A stretch of DNA of 19,219 nucleotides from an uncultured Clostridia bacterium (GTDB lineage Bacteria > Bacillota > Clostridia > TANB77 > CAG-508). The stretch lies in NCBI GenBank assembly GCA_947630155.1, contig CANRGM010000014.1, positions 1 to 19,219 of the forward strand. Reading direction: 5' to 3'. The notes below the pieces were generated by a model. The model saw nothing but the letters and a program-made list of their open reading frames with translations. It did no database searches and was not told where the DNA came from. Position numbers and translations under genes: made by a program. Of the stretch, positions 7,950 to 14,917 are shown one piece after another (position 1 is the first letter of the stretch; every line of letters begins with the position of its first letter).

Positions 7950-7978
7950 TCATATTTTTGCTATATCTCGCATAATAA
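7950..7978 (+). promoter_or_regulatory. Possible sigma-E (mother-cell) promoter of ylbJ
   Basis: TCATATT (7950-7956), a 14-bp spacer and CATAATAA (7971-7978) resemble the Bacillus sigma-E pattern of ATATT and CATACAnT. In B. subtilis ylbJ is under sigma-E control, which supports the reading. The region is AT-rich, so chance similarity is possible. Confidence 0.45.
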
Positions 7979-8020
7979 TTTCATAAATACAAGCATAAAA
8001 AAAGGAGTAAATAATAAAAA

Positions 8021-9175
8021 ATGAAACTAAAAAATTTATTTATACTTATATTCAAAAAAAATTTACTAACCATTATATTCACGCTATTTCTAGTATTTTT
8101 ATTACTTTTCTCTCAAACCAACTTATTTGCTGCAAAAAATGGACTAACATTATGGGCAAAAAATGTAGTTCCATCACTATTTCCATTTTTCATTGCAACA
8201 GAACTATTAAACTACACAAACCTCCCATATTATCTTGGAAAATTAACTAACAAATTTATGCGACCCTTATTTAATGTGCCTGGTGAAGCAAGTTATGCTT
8301 TTATAATGGGAATTATTAGTGGATATCCTGTAGGTGCAAAAATTGTTAATAAATTTGTTGAAGAAGGAACTTGTACTAAACAAGAAGCAGAAAGAATGTT
8401 GGCATTTACTAATAACTCTGGACCTCTTTTTATTATTGGTACTGTTGGAATAAGTTTATTTGGAGATACCACAATAGGCATAATCTTGTTTATTACGCAT
8501 ATTTTGGCTTGTCTGACTGTTGGTTTAATTTTTGGATTAATTAGCAAGCATAATAACAAGCATTTGCACCTCAAATATGCAAATACGGGAAATCTTAATT
8601 CAGAAATAAAAGAGTCTCAAAATAGAAGTGCAAATACTTATACTCACACTTCAAAGAATAAGTATCATTGGAAGAATTTGTATAGAAGTTACAGAACAAA
8701 TAGCACTTCATATAACATCTCAGATTTAGGAACTATATTAAGTAACAGTATTACAAATGCCATATCAACCATACTTTTGATTGGTGGATTTATTGTGCTA
8801 TTTTCCATCATTATATCAATATTAAACAGCTTAAATATTATAAACTCTATTAGTAATATTTTGCAATGCATAAATATTCCATCAGAATATGGAAATTCTA
8901 TAATAACTGGCTTATTGGAACTTACTAATGGGCTAAATGCTATATCATCTTTACATACAAAATATATGTCAAATCAAATAATAATATCTGCCTTTTTATT
9001 AGGCTTTGCGGGATTTTCAATCTTTCTACAAATATTTAGTATAGCGGCAAAAAATAACTTATCAATGAAACCCTATATGATTGGTAAAATAATGCAAGGT
9101 ACATTTGCTTGCATCTACACATTTCTCATCATACATAATATAGACTTTTTTTATTTTGATATAATTAATTTATAA
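8021..9175 (+). CDS. ylbJ: Sporulation integral membrane protein YlbJ
   Basis: This 384-aa polytopic membrane protein of the nucleoside-recognition/Gate family is needed for normal spore formation in Bacillus, where it is made in the mother cell. It opens with a hydrophobic segment (about 15-33). Conserved stretches follow: WAKNVVPSLFPFF, the GIISGYPVGAK loop and FTNNSGPLFIIG. There are further membrane segments at about 150-172, 240-268 and 315-375. A hydrophilic loop rich in Asn, Ser, Lys and Tyr (about 175-235) divides the protein, as in the Bacillus homologue of about 408 aa. AAGGAG lies 13 bases before the ATG, a rather long spacing. It is divergent from the biosynthetic operon and shares the intergenic region with it. 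Confidence 0.92.
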   Translation: MKLKNLFILIFKKNLLTIIFTLFLVFLLLFSQTNLFAAKNGLTLWAKNVVPSLFPFFIATELLNYTNLPYYLGKLTNKFMRPLFNVPGEASYAFIMGIISGYPVGAKIVNKFVEEGTCTKQEAERMLAFTNNSGPLFIIGTVGISLFGDTTIGIILFITHILACLTVGLIFGLISKHNNKHLHLKYANTGNLNSEIKESQNRSANTYTHTSKNKYHWKNLYRSYRTNSTSYNISDLGTILSNSITNAISTILLIGGFIVLFSIIISILNSLNIINSISNILQCINIPSEYGNSIITGLLELTNGLNAISSLHTKYMSNQIIISAFLLGFAGFSIFLQIFSIAAKNNLSMKPYMIGKIMQGTFACIYTFLIIHNIDFFYFDIINL

Positions 9176-9219
9176 CAATTATATATTAATTTTTATCAAA
9201 TATAAAACCAATACAAATT

Positions 9220-9250
9220 GTAATATTTTAATAAATTTTAAATATACATT
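9220..9250 (+). promoter_or_regulatory. Possible sigma-E-like promoter of the 68-aa gene
   Basis: GTAATATT (9220-9227), a 15-bp spacer and TATACATT (9243-9250) resemble a sigma-E promoter, placed about 37 bp before the start codon. Together with the upstream ylbJ this hints at mother-cell expression. The AT-rich setting makes this tentative. Confidence 0.35.
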
Positions 9251-9286
9251 AATTAAACAAATTCAGTAATGAAAGGAGCCTTACTA

Positions 9287-9493
9287 ATGGATAGAAATAT
9301 GGATTTTAATAATTTTACAAACCCAAATAACTTTAACCCATATGAAAATAATTTTGACTCACAAATGTATGAATCACCAATGATAAATCCAATTATGCAA
9401 TATGAACAAGCATATATGTACTACAAGTATCTAACTCAACAAATGGACTATCGTATAAAATGTAAAGAATTTGAAAAAATGTCAAAACAATAA
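9287..9493 (+). CDS. Small Asn/Tyr/Met-rich protein, possible spore protein
   Basis: I do not recognise this 68-aa protein. The start at 9287 is chosen because AAAGGAG lies eight bases upstream; an earlier in-frame ATG at 9269 overlaps that site. The N-terminal half is rich in Asn, Phe, Pro and Tyr with repeated N-x-F/P-N patterns. The C-terminal third is a probable amphipathic helix with many Tyr, Met and Lys and one Cys. No signal peptide or membrane segment is seen. Composition and position after ylbJ suggest a spore coat or other sporulation protein; this is inference only. Confidence 0.65.
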   Translation: MDRNMDFNNFTNPNNFNPYENNFDSQMYESPMINPIMQYEQAYMYYKYLTQQMDYRIKCKEFEKMSKQ

Positions 9494-9498
9494 AATTG

Positions 9499-9555
9499 AC
9501 TTGAGAAATTTGAGAAATTTGGGGACGTTCCTTGAATTTCTCAAATTTTTCAAGT
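9499..9555. repeat. Hairpin element with GGGGACGTTCC loop
   Basis: A 21-base arm (9499-9519) pairs with 9535-9555 with a single G:U pair. The 15-base loop contains GGGGACGTTCC, itself a short inverted repeat. No T run follows, so it is not an intrinsic terminator. A GGGGACGTTCC core is familiar from REP-type palindromes linked to REP-associated (Y1) transposases in Bacillota, but no such transposase gene is in the window. Confidence 0.6.
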
Positions 9556-9604
9556 TCACAAATACCTATATTCCTTTGCAGTAACAAATTTTTTTGTTTT
9601 TCTA

Positions 9605-9633
9605 TTGACAAGTTGTATAAAAAACATTATAAT
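9605..9633 (+). promoter_or_regulatory. Consensus sigma-A promoter of tRNA-Met
   Basis: Perfect TTGACA (9605-9610), a 17-bp spacer and perfect TATAAT (9628-9633), 19 bp before the mature tRNA 5' end. This is typical of strongly expressed stable RNA genes. Confidence 0.92.
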
Positions 9634-9652
9634 ATTAGTTGTCATCACAAAT

Positions 9653-9729
9653 GGCGAGATAGCTCAGTTGGCTAGAGCATCCGGTTCATACCCGGCAGGT
9701 CGGTGGTTCGAATCCACTTCTCGCTACCA
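9653..9729 (+). tRNA. tRNA-Met (CAT), elongator
   Basis: All four arms are visible in 77 nt. The 7-bp acceptor stem begins GGCGAGA and has a terminal G:U pair. The D arm is GCTC/GAGC. The anticodon loop TTCATAC carries CAT on a stem with four good pairs and a T/C mismatch at 27-43. The T loop is TTCGAAT, and the CCA end is encoded. The absence of the three G:C pairs of initiator tRNA and of the C1/A72 mismatch excludes tRNA-fMet. The sequence is close to Bacillus elongator tRNA-Met and unlike the tRNA-Ile2 that also reads CAT. Confidence 0.95.
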
Positions 9730-9734
9730 AAAAG

Positions 9735-9763
9735 GAGTTGTATGTAACTACAACTCTTTTTTT
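9735..9763 (+). terminator. Intrinsic terminator of the tRNA gene
   Basis: GAGTTGTA (9735-9742) pairs with TACAACTC (9749-9756) around a six-base loop, followed by seven T. It begins six bases after the tRNA. Confidence 0.9.
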
Positions 9764-9788
9764 ATACAACCATATTACCTCAATAAAA

Positions 9789-9820
9789 AAAGAATTAACT
9801 GTTACTACAATTAATTCTTT
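9789..9820. terminator. Terminator at the end of the rpoD-side transcript
   Basis: A ten-base inverted repeat (9789-9798 with 9811-9820) surrounds a 12-base loop. T-rich tracts follow in both directions, so it may stop the minus-strand transcript of the 109-aa gene as well as plus-strand readthrough. Confidence 0.7.
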
Positions 9821-9834
9821 ATTTTTTTATTCCT

Positions 9835-10164
9835 CTATTCTCTTTCCATATTTTTTATAATTTCTTGCTTTTCCTTTACCCTAGAACCAGATGTTTTTAC
9901 TCTTTCTCTCATATTTGTTCTTCTAGTTTGTTCTTTTTTCTTATCTAAAGCCTTTTGGATTTTGGCTAACTGCTCTATATCATTTTGTATAACTTCATCA
10001 TTAGCATTCTTATTTTTGTACTCCTCTAATTCTGGAATATTATCTATATTACTAATAAGATTTTCATCATTACCAATAAGAGCTCTTGTAAATTCTTTAA
10101 CATAGCCCAAGGATTCTTTTATATAATTTAATATGGTCATTCTAGTTTTAGTTTGATTTTCCAT
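9835..10164 (-). CDS. Small basic helical protein, unknown function
   Basis: I do not recognise this 109-aa protein. It has no membrane segment or signal peptide. The middle (about 45-75) is acidic and helical. The C-terminal third is strongly basic and rich in Lys, Arg and Glu, as in a nucleic-acid-binding or coiled-coil tail. GGAGG lies ten bases before the ATG. It starts 88 nt after rpoD ends, without an obvious terminator between, so it may be partly cotranscribed with dnaG-rpoD; a weak promoter is also present at 10210-10238. Its position after rpoD might imply a link to transcription, but nothing in the sequence proves that. Confidence 0.7.
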   Translation of the reverse strand: MENQTKTRMTILNYIKESLGYVKEFTRALIGNDENLISNIDNIPELEEYKNKNANDEVIQNDIEQLAKIQKALDKKKEQTRRTNMRERVKTSGSRVKEKQEIIKNMERE

Positions 10165-10209
10165 ATATAATTAACCTCCAATTTATTCTTAAAAAAGTAT
10201 ATATCTTAT

Positions 10210-10238
10210 ATCTTAACATAAAATTAATAAAATTTCAA
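10210..10238 (-). promoter_or_regulatory. Weak promoter candidate for the 109-aa gene
   Basis: Minus-strand TTGAAA (10233-10238), a 17-bp spacer and TAAGAT (10210-10215). The -10 box matches four of six consensus positions. Confidence 0.35.
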
Positions 10239-10252
10239 GCATTTTTAGAAAA

Positions 10253-11569
10253 TTAATTCATATAGTCTTTTAATTTTTTACTTCTACTTGGATGTCTTAG
10301 CTTTCTTAGAGCTTTAGCTTCAATCTGTCTTATTCTTTCACGAGTTACCATAAACTCTCTTCCAACTTCTTCAAGAGTTCTAGCTTTTCCATCCTCTAAG
10401 CCAAATCTTAATTTTAAAACCTTTGCTTCCCTTGGAGTTAAAGTATTCATAACTTCTTCTAATTGTTCTTTTAATAAAGTATATGCAACAGAATCTTGTG
10501 GAGCTGGTGAATCATCATCTTGTATAAAATCCCCTAAATGACTATCATCTTCTTCTCCAATTGGTGTTTCCAAAGATACAGGATCTTGAGCTATTTTCTG
10601 AATTTCTAATACTTTTTCAACAGGTAATTCTATTTCTTTTGAAATCTCCTCTGGAGTAGGTTCACGACCTAATCTTTGCAATAAATCTCTTGAAGTACGA
10701 ATTAACTTATTAATAGTTTCAACCATGTGCACAGGAATTCTTATTGTTCTTGCCTGATCAGCAATTGCTCTAGTAATCGCCTGTCTAATCCACCATGTTG
10801 CATAAGTACTAAATTTATAACCTTTAGTATAATCAAATTTCTCAACAGCCTTTATTAATCCCATATTACCTTCTTGAATTAAATCTAAGAACAACATTCC
10901 TCTACCAACATATTTTTTTGCTATACTTACAACTAATCTTAAATTTGATTCTGCAAGTTTTTGTTTAGCTTCCTCATCTCCTTCAAGTACCTTTTTAGCT
11001 AAATCTAATTCTTCCTCATATGTCAACAATGGAATTTTACCAATTTCTCTTAAATACATTCTAACTGGATCATCTATATTTACTCCATCAAAATTTGTAA
11101 CATCAATTTCTTCTAGCTTAATTTCTTCAACTTCTTCCAAATCTTCAAAATCAGGTTCCTCTAACTCTTCACTAAAAACATTAACACCTATATTTTCGAA
11201 TGTATCAAAGACTTCCTCTATCTGCTCAGTATTAGCATCACCTAATTGTGTTGCTAATTCACCATAAGTAATTTTTCCTTCTTTCTGAGCCTTTTTTATT
11301 ATATTCATTACTTTTTCTTTATCCAATTCAGTATTTTCATTTTTCTTATTTATTTTTATAACAATCTCTGAATATTCATCTACCTTAGTTTTAGGCTTAA
11401 TACTTTGACTTATAACTACATCATTATCTTTATCATCATCAGTTACATATTCAATTATAACATCTAATCTATCTAGCTCTTTTTTTGCTTGTTCTTCTTT
11501 TTTACCTGTTACATCTGGAATTACTACTTTTTGTATAATTTCTATTTCATCATTTTCAGACTTTTTCAT
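10253..11569 (-). CDS. rpoD: Primary sigma factor RpoD with N-terminal PASTA-like domain
   Basis: This is the housekeeping sigma factor that directs RNA polymerase to TTGACA/TATAAT promoters. Residues from about 81 follow the SigA pattern: region 1.1 (81-140, with an acidic linker to 160), region 1.2 (from 165), region 2 (about 205-280, with RLVVSIAKKYVGRG and the TYATWWIRQ segment), region 3 (285-360), region 4 (about 370-435, with the VTRERIRQIEAKALRKLRHP helix-turn-helix). The 438 aa exceed Bacillus SigA (371 aa) by about 67. The excess is N-terminal, and residues 14-75 read as a PASTA domain: IPDVTG at 17-22, a helix with A28, VISQS at 52-56, KPKTKV at 58-63 and a final IVIKIN strand. No signal or membrane segment precedes it. 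AGGAGG is eight bases before this ATG, while M88, the only plausible shorter start, has no good site, so the extension is probably translated. It lies 12 nt after dnaG. Confidence 0.96.
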   Translation of the reverse strand: MKKSENDEIEIIQKVVIPDVTGKKEEQAKKELDRLDVIIEYVTDDDKDNDVVISQSIKPKTKVDEYSEIVIKINKKNENTELDKEKVMNIIKKAQKEGKITYGELATQLGDANTEQIEEVFDTFENIGVNVFSEELEEPDFEDLEEVEEIKLEEIDVTNFDGVNIDDPVRMYLREIGKIPLLTYEEELDLAKKVLEGDEEAKQKLAESNLRLVVSIAKKYVGRGMLFLDLIQEGNMGLIKAVEKFDYTKGYKFSTYATWWIRQAITRAIADQARTIRIPVHMVETINKLIRTSRDLLQRLGREPTPEEISKEIELPVEKVLEIQKIAQDPVSLETPIGEEDDSHLGDFIQDDDSPAPQDSVAYTLLKEQLEEVMNTLTPREAKVLKLRFGLEDGKARTLEEVGREFMVTRERIRQIEAKALRKLRHPSRSKKLKDYMN

Positions 11570-11581
11570 TAATTCTACCTC

Positions 11582-13387
11582 CTATTTAATCTTAGCTAAT
11601 TTTAATATTATCTCATTTAAACTTTGTTCTAAACTAGCTATTTCCTCTTTTGTTAAATTCTCTGTATTTTCCAGTGCTTGCACAACCTCATTTCTCATTG
11701 AAATCAGTTTATCTTTTTCATAATTGTTCAAAATATCATCTAAACATTTATCAACTTCCACTATTTCAAAATCGTATGCCATTACCCATGTTAAAAAATT
11801 TACTATTTCTTCATCTTGAAAAAAATCTAATACATTATTAATACTATTACCCTTTTCCAATTCTTCATACAATTTTTTTATAATTTGCTTATTTCTTTCG
11901 TTTTTTATATTTTCATAACTTATCTTACTTTTTAGCTTATTATATGATTCTTGTGGATAATTTATAAGAAGATATATTATCATATTTTCTTTTTTGGTAA
12001 CAGCATCATTATTCATATTCAACTGTGGTTTTAAGGTTTGTTTTACTGGTGTTTTCTTTTGAAGTATTTTTTCATTTTTATTTTTTCCATATAGCAATTT
12101 ATTGATTTCAGCATATATTGCTTCTTTTGATATTTTATAATCAAGAGCAATTTTATCTACATAAACTTCTTTTTCTATATCACTACTTACTTTTGCTAGT
12201 TCTTTTGCTATTTCTGTAAGAAATTTTATCTTATCATTTGGGTGATTTAAATCAAGGTTATTTTTTAATATCTTTATTTTATAATCAACCAATGAAATTG
12301 CACTATCAATGCATTTTTGTAATCTTTCAGGGCCAAATTTTAATATATACTCATCAGGATCTTTGGCTCCTTCTAACTGCAAAATTCTTATATCACAACC
12401 TAAATTCTGTAATATTTCTAGTCCTCTTAAAGTAGCAGCTTGTCCTGCTCCATCAGAATCATAACCTATAACTACTTGTTGGCAATTTCTACGCAATAAT
12501 CTTCCTTGTGCCTCTGTTAAAGCTGTTCCAAGTGATGCAACTACATTTGTTATTCCTCTTTGATGTAGTGATATAGCATCCATATATCCTTCTACAATTA
12601 ATATCTTATCCATTTTTCCTTTTTTTGCAGCATATAGACCAAATAAATGTCTTCCTTTACTATATACAATATTTTCTGAAGAATTGATATACTTAGGCAT
12701 TTTTACATTTTTTATTTTACTATCTTCTAAAATTCTTCCTCCAAAGGCAATTATTCTTCCTCTTTCATCTTGTATAGGAAACATCAATCTATTTCTAAAT
12801 CTATCTATAAACTCTCCTCTATCATTTTTGTTTACCAATGATGAGGCTAAAATCTCCTCATCTGTGAAACCTTGCTTTTTTAGAGTTTGATATAATTCAT
12901 TAAATGATCCTGAATATCCTATAAAAAATGTTTTTAGTGTGTTGTTGTCTAATTTTCTTTTTTTTATATATTCTTGTGCAACCTTTGCTGTAGGCTTATA
13001 TAAATTTTCATGGTAGAACTGTGCAGTTTGCTTATTTATCTCATATACCTTTGATTTCAAATAAGATAACTTATTGTCTTGTTCATTATCTATACTAGGT
13101 AAAGTTATATTAGCTCTATTAGCCAACATTTCCATTGACTCTCTGAAACCTATACCTTCTATTTTACTTATAAAATGAAAAACATTACCTCCAGCCCCAC
13201 AACCAAAACAGTGAAAAATTTGTTTATCTGGAGACACTGCAAATGATGGTGATTTTTCATTATGAAATGGGCATAAGCCAAAAAAATTTCTCCCACTTTT
13301 CTTTAAATTAACATATTGAGAGATAATATCTACTATATCATTACTATTTCTTATTTCATCTATAAGCTCATCACTGTATCTGACCAT
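11582..13387 (-). CDS. dnaG: DNA primase DnaG
   Basis: DnaG makes the RNA primers for DNA replication and works with the replicative helicase. The CHC2 zinc finger has C39, H42, C60 and C63. The catalytic core contains RFRNRLMFPI (196-205) and FGGR. The TOPRIM part shows VEGYMD with E266, and DSDGAG with D310 and D312, which bind metal. The C-terminal third (about 440-601) is the poorly conserved helical helicase-binding domain. Its 601 aa is normal. AAAGGA lies upstream of the ATG. It is followed by rpoD at 12 nt, the usual core of the macromolecular synthesis operon. Candidate sigma-A and sigma-H promoters lie in its leader. Confidence 0.97.
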   Translation of the reverse strand: MVRYSDELIDEIRNSNDIVDIISQYVNLKKSGRNFFGLCPFHNEKSPSFAVSPDKQIFHCFGCGAGGNVFHFISKIEGIGFRESMEMLANRANITLPSIDNEQDNKLSYLKSKVYEINKQTAQFYHENLYKPTAKVAQEYIKKRKLDNNTLKTFFIGYSGSFNELYQTLKKQGFTDEEILASSLVNKNDRGEFIDRFRNRLMFPIQDERGRIIAFGGRILEDSKIKNVKMPKYINSSENIVYSKGRHLFGLYAAKKGKMDKILIVEGYMDAISLHQRGITNVVASLGTALTEAQGRLLRRNCQQVVIGYDSDGAGQAATLRGLEILQNLGCDIRILQLEGAKDPDEYILKFGPERLQKCIDSAISLVDYKIKILKNNLDLNHPNDKIKFLTEIAKELAKVSSDIEKEVYVDKIALDYKISKEAIYAEINKLLYGKNKNEKILQKKTPVKQTLKPQLNMNNDAVTKKENMIIYLLINYPQESYNKLKSKISYENIKNERNKQIIKKLYEELEKGNSINNVLDFFQDEEIVNFLTWVMAYDFEIVEVDKCLDDILNNYEKDKLISMRNEVVQALENTENLTKEEIASLEQSLNEIILKLAKIK

Positions 13388-13422
13388 TTTAGGTTCCTTT
13401 CTAAAATATAACTAATATTAAT

Positions 13423-13449
13423 ATTCGACGTAAATTCTATAAATCCTTC
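13423..13449 (-). promoter_or_regulatory. Possible sigma-H promoter of dnaG-rpoD
   Basis: On the minus strand GAAGGATTT (13441-13449), an 11-bp spacer and GTCGAAT (13423-13429) fit the Bacillus sigma-H pattern RnAGGAwww-N11/12-RnnGAAT at every fixed position. Transcription would start near 13416, about 29 nt before the dnaG ATG. The Bacillus sigA operon also has a sigma-H promoter. The GTCGAA hexamer also lies one base from a Spo0A box, an alternative reading. Confidence 0.6.
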
Positions 13450-13488
13450 CATACATTTACATAAATATAAAATTTATGTAAATGTATG
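13450..13488. repeat. Perfect 17-bp inverted repeat in the dnaG leader
   Basis: Arms 13450-13466 and 13472-13488 pair perfectly around five bases. Read on the plus strand a T-rich tract follows (13489-13497), like a terminator, but no plus-strand gene precedes it. On the minus strand it directly abuts the -35 box of the sigma-H candidate and would form a hairpin at the 5' end of a transcript from the sigma-A candidate. It may be an operator or an mRNA-stabilising hairpin. Confidence 0.75.
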
Positions 13489-13499
13489 TTCTTTTTTGA

Positions 13500-13526
13500 A
13501 TTATAAAATTAAATACATAATATCAA
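13500..13526 (-). promoter_or_regulatory. Possible sigma-A promoter of dnaG-rpoD
   Basis: Minus-strand TTGATA (13521-13526), a short 15-bp spacer and perfect TATAAT (13500-13505). The -35 box overlaps the T run of the carD terminator. The spacer is shorter than ideal, so strength is uncertain. Confidence 0.45.
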
Positions 13527-13559
13527 AAAAAGCAGAAAATTTTAAATTTCCGCTTTTTT
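13525..13559. terminator. Terminator after carD
   Basis: GCAGAAA (13532-13538) pairs with TTTCCGC (13547-13553), with one mismatch or G:U pair depending on the strand, flanked by seven A on one side and six T on the other. It lies just after the carD stop codon and could work in both directions. Confidence 0.75.
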
Positions 13560-13563
13560 ATAA

Positions 13564-14142
13564 TTAATTTTGAGATGTTCCTGTACTATCAAATGGAATA
13601 AATTTACTAACTATATTATTGCTTATTCCTTCTGTAACATTTTCATGCAATTTATTTTCTTCAAAAGAAATATTTATTTTATTTTCAACTATTTTTTCAA
13701 TTTCCGTTTGAGGTACATGTTCTGCTAAAACTAATTCACTAATTAAAATTTGTTTAGCATTATTCAACATCTTTTTTTCTCCTGTAGATAAACCTTTTTC
13801 CTTTTGTTTAAAGCTTAAATTTCTAACAACATCAGCTACTTCATATATATCTCCACTCTTCATCTTATCCATATTATCTCTATATCTCTTATTCCAATTA
13901 TCTGACATTTCAGTTTCATCTTCTTCTAATATATTTAGAACTTTCGAAACATCATTTTTATCTATTATATTTCTTACACCAATTTCCTCTGCTTTTTGTG
14001 TTGGTACCATTACCTTTACTTCTCCAGGCATTGAAATTATGTAATAATCTTGTTCCTCATTTAAAATATTCTTTTTTTCTATCGCGTGTATAACTCCTGC
14101 TCCATGCATTGGGTATACTATTTTATCACCTACATTAAACAT
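13564..14142 (-). CDS. carD: CarD/CdnL-family RNA polymerase-binding regulator
   Basis: CarD proteins bind the RNA polymerase beta subunit and DNA at the upstream edge of the bubble and stabilise the open complex. The N-terminal Tudor-like domain is clear (MFNVGDKIVYPMHGAG at the start, then an acidic strand and VMVPTQKAEEIGVR). The C-terminal helical domain holds NWNKRYRDN and the YEVADVVRNL segment, followed by LSTGEKKMLNNAKQ, as in family members. The ATG at 14142 is chosen because AAAGGAG lies eight bases upstream; a TTG 18 bases earlier is too close to that site. The 192-aa protein has a low-complexity tail of about 30 residues beyond the usual length. It has its own promoter and terminator, and sits directly before dnaG-rpoD. 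Confidence 0.92.
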   Translation of the reverse strand: MFNVGDKIVYPMHGAGVIHAIEKKNILNEEQDYYIISMPGEVKVMVPTQKAEEIGVRNIIDKNDVSKVLNILEEDETEMSDNWNKRYRDNMDKMKSGDIYEVADVVRNLSFKQKEKGLSTGEKKMLNNAKQILISELVLAEHVPQTEIEKIVENKINISFEENKLHENVTEGISNNIVSKFIPFDSTGTSQN

Positions 14143-14212
14143 GTAAGTCACTCCTTTCAATTAGCATTTTATGAGTCAATAAAGGTTTATTTTCTTCTTA
14201 ACTACTTTTATG

Positions 14213-14241
14213 ATTATATCACAAAAAATGGTAAAAGTCAA
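14213..14241 (-). promoter_or_regulatory. Sigma-A promoter of carD
   Basis: Minus-strand TTGACT (14236-14241), a 17-bp spacer and perfect TATAAT (14213-14218). The -35 box lies inside the loop of the dut terminator hairpin, a very compact arrangement. The leader is about 64 nt. Confidence 0.8.
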
Positions 14242-14251
14242 AACTTTTACC
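14221..14251 (-). terminator. Intrinsic terminator of dut
   Basis: Eight-base arms GGTAAAAG (14230-14237) and CTTTTACC (14244-14251) with a six-base loop. On the minus strand a run of six T follows. A T run also follows on the plus strand. Confidence 0.8.
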
Positions 14252-14310
14252 AAATTTTTTTTATCAGCTTTTACAGCATTTTTCCATGTTTTTTTTTAAA
14301 TTTTATTTTT

Positions 14311-14775
14311 TTATTGTGCAGAAGTAGAACCAAATCCACCTACTCTTTCTCCCTCAGCAACATCTCCATCTAGCACTTCATACTTTTTAAATATAGCTTG
14401 GCCTATAACATCGCCTTTTTTTATTTCAACATCTTTATCAAACATATTATAAAAAGCATACATAATAGCACCATCATTATCCTTATTTCCATAATAGTCT
14501 GCATCAATAATACCAATACTATTTGCTAACATTAATCCTTTCTTAAATGGATTTGAACTTCTATTACATAACATTAAATACTCATTATTTTGCATATATG
14601 CCTTTAAACCTGTTTTTACTAATGTTGGCTTTTGACCTGCTTTAAATGCTGGAATTATGCAATCTTCTGCTGCTTCTATATCATATCCAGCAGAATATTT
14701 TGTTTTCCTAACTGGCATATTAATCCCTTCATTTTCAAAACCTTTTGCTACTTCAAAACCTCTTAATCTTTCCAT
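14311..14775 (-). CDS. dut: dUTP diphosphatase (dUTPase)
   Basis: It hydrolyses dUTP to dUMP and pyrophosphate, keeping uracil out of DNA and supplying dUMP for thymidylate synthesis. The five trimeric dUTPase motifs are present in order: AGYDIEA (29-35), NRSS (71-74), GIIDADYYGN (88-97, with catalytic D91), GDVIGQAIF (121-129) and RVGGFGSTS (144-152), the last being the arm that closes over the active site. The ATG at 14775 has AAAGGA eight bases upstream; another in-frame ATG nine bases earlier abuts that site. The 154-aa length is normal. A TATAAT at 14836-14841 with only a weak -35 box is the likely promoter. It is a single-gene unit with its own terminator. Confidence 0.95.
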   Translation of the reverse strand: MERLRGFEVAKGFENEGINMPVRKTKYSAGYDIEAAEDCIIPAFKAGQKPTLVKTGLKAYMQNNEYLMLCNRSSNPFKKGLMLANSIGIIDADYYGNKDNDGAIMYAFYNMFDKDVEIKKGDVIGQAIFKKYEVLDGDVAEGERVGGFGSTSAQ

Positions 14776-14917
14776 TTTAATCATCCTTTTTTTGTAAATT
14801 TAGATTTTTGGTATCTATAACCATTTGCTTTCATGATTATATTACACATTTTAAAAAAAATCATCATTTTTTTTAAATTTTTATAATTTTTTTGATGAAA
14901 TTTAGTTTTACACTTTT

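Noticed and set aside
7797..8020. Riboswitch or T-box in the operon leader
   Set aside because: The leader from the consensus promoter is only about 25 nt, too short for such an element.
9499..9555. Hairpin as an intrinsic terminator of the small gene
   Set aside because: No T run follows either arm and the loop has a GGGGACGTTCC core; a palindromic repeat element fits better.
9653..9729. Initiator tRNA or tRNA-Ile2 reading of the CAT anticodon
   Set aside because: The anticodon stem lacks the three G:C pairs of initiators, and the body matches Bacillus elongator tRNA-Met rather than tRNA-Ile2.
9605..9814. A 69-codon open frame across the tRNA
   Set aside because: It runs through the tRNA gene, its promoter and terminator, and has no ribosome binding site.
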